This document shows, in pieces, positions 10,803-10,840 of a DNA stretch of 10,840 nucleotides. The stretch lies in the NCBI GenBank assembly GCA_027718005.1, contig JALLOP010000044.1, positions 1 to 10,840 on the forward strand, written 5' to 3'. Under the pieces are notes generated by a model, which was given only the letters and a program-made list of their open reading frames with translations, was not told the origin of the DNA and did not search any database. A program made the position numbers and the translations under genes. Source of the stretch: Patescibacteria group bacterium AH-259-L07. Its GTDB lineage: Bacteria; Patescibacteriota; Patescibacteriia; UBA2591; UBA6264. How positions within the stretch are numbered: position 1 is the first letter of the stretch; each line of letters starts with the position of its first letter.

Positions 10803-10840
10803 CTATTTTGGACATGTGCCTTCGTCCTTCACCTTTAGCT

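Noticed and set aside
10777..10815. Start at 10815 for the zinc-ribbon protein.
   Set aside because: The extension lies upstream of a strong AAGGAG and spans a palindrome. ATG 10776 is correctly spaced.
1..10840. CRISPR arrays, tRNA or rRNA genes, integrase or attachment sites.
   Set aside because: No regularly spaced repeats, cloverleaf-like sequence or integrase/transposase reading frame was seen on either strand.

Overview
The window looks like a chromosomal segment of an AT-rich bacterium, most likely a member of the Patescibacteria (CPR). The support is indirect: short intergenic gaps, compact housekeeping genes mixed with orphan small membrane proteins, many starts without a Shine-Dalgarno next to a few very strong ones (AAGGAGG), and protein families common in such genomes (LemA, HtpX, cyclophilin lipoprotein, DgkA, duplicated CcdA). 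TGA serves as a true stop (htpX, the cyclophilin gene, the 180-residue membrane protein), which argues against the UGA=Gly lineages. No tRNA, rRNA, CRISPR array, intact transposase or phage module was seen.

Layout. (1) 1-2069, minus strand: lemA, htpX and a truncated membrane-anchored methyltransferase of the FAM173/ATPSCKMT type. A 163-bp MITE-like element fills almost the whole lemA-htpX gap. (2) 2104-2664, plus strand: ridA, divergent from lemA, with a palindrome over its -35 box, followed by a terminator. (3) 2694-3324, plus strand: an unrecognised 171-residue protein with a perfect 24-bp tandem duplication and a strong bidirectional terminator. (4) 3406-4882, minus strand: DgkA-type lipid kinase, cyclophilin lipoprotein, then a holin-4-like membrane gene broken by two 1-base frameshifts in T runs. 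(5) 4906-5198, plus strand: a REP-like palindrome and a 52-residue protein with eight cysteines, too short for routine gene calling. (6) 5288-9351, plus strand: a redox block of DUF3179 (with a lone CPLC motif), TlpA-like thioredoxin (WCPFC), CcdA, an unknown polytopic protein, and a second CcdA. The second CcdA carries a 68-bp palindromic mobile element inserted in frame with a 4-bp target duplication. (7) 9346-10776, minus strand: YggS (PLP homeostasis) and Dtd (D-Tyr-tRNA deacylase) in one operon, preceded by a small zinc-ribbon gene with its own terminator.

How the genes work together. The redox block looks like one extracytoplasmic thiol pathway: CcdA proteins pass electrons across the membrane to the TlpA-like protein, and the DUF3179 protein, whose only two cysteines form a CPLC pair, is a plausible client or partner. 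This is inference from gene order and motifs. HtpX/LemA and the cyclophilin suggest envelope protein quality control nearby. Three minus-strand promoters share a TTGGCA -35 box, and dtd seems to be transcribed almost leaderless.

The most unusual items are the in-frame palindromic element in the second ccdA, the MITE-like element between lemA and htpX, the double-frameshifted holin-like gene, and the DUF3179-TlpA-CcdA-X-CcdA cluster.
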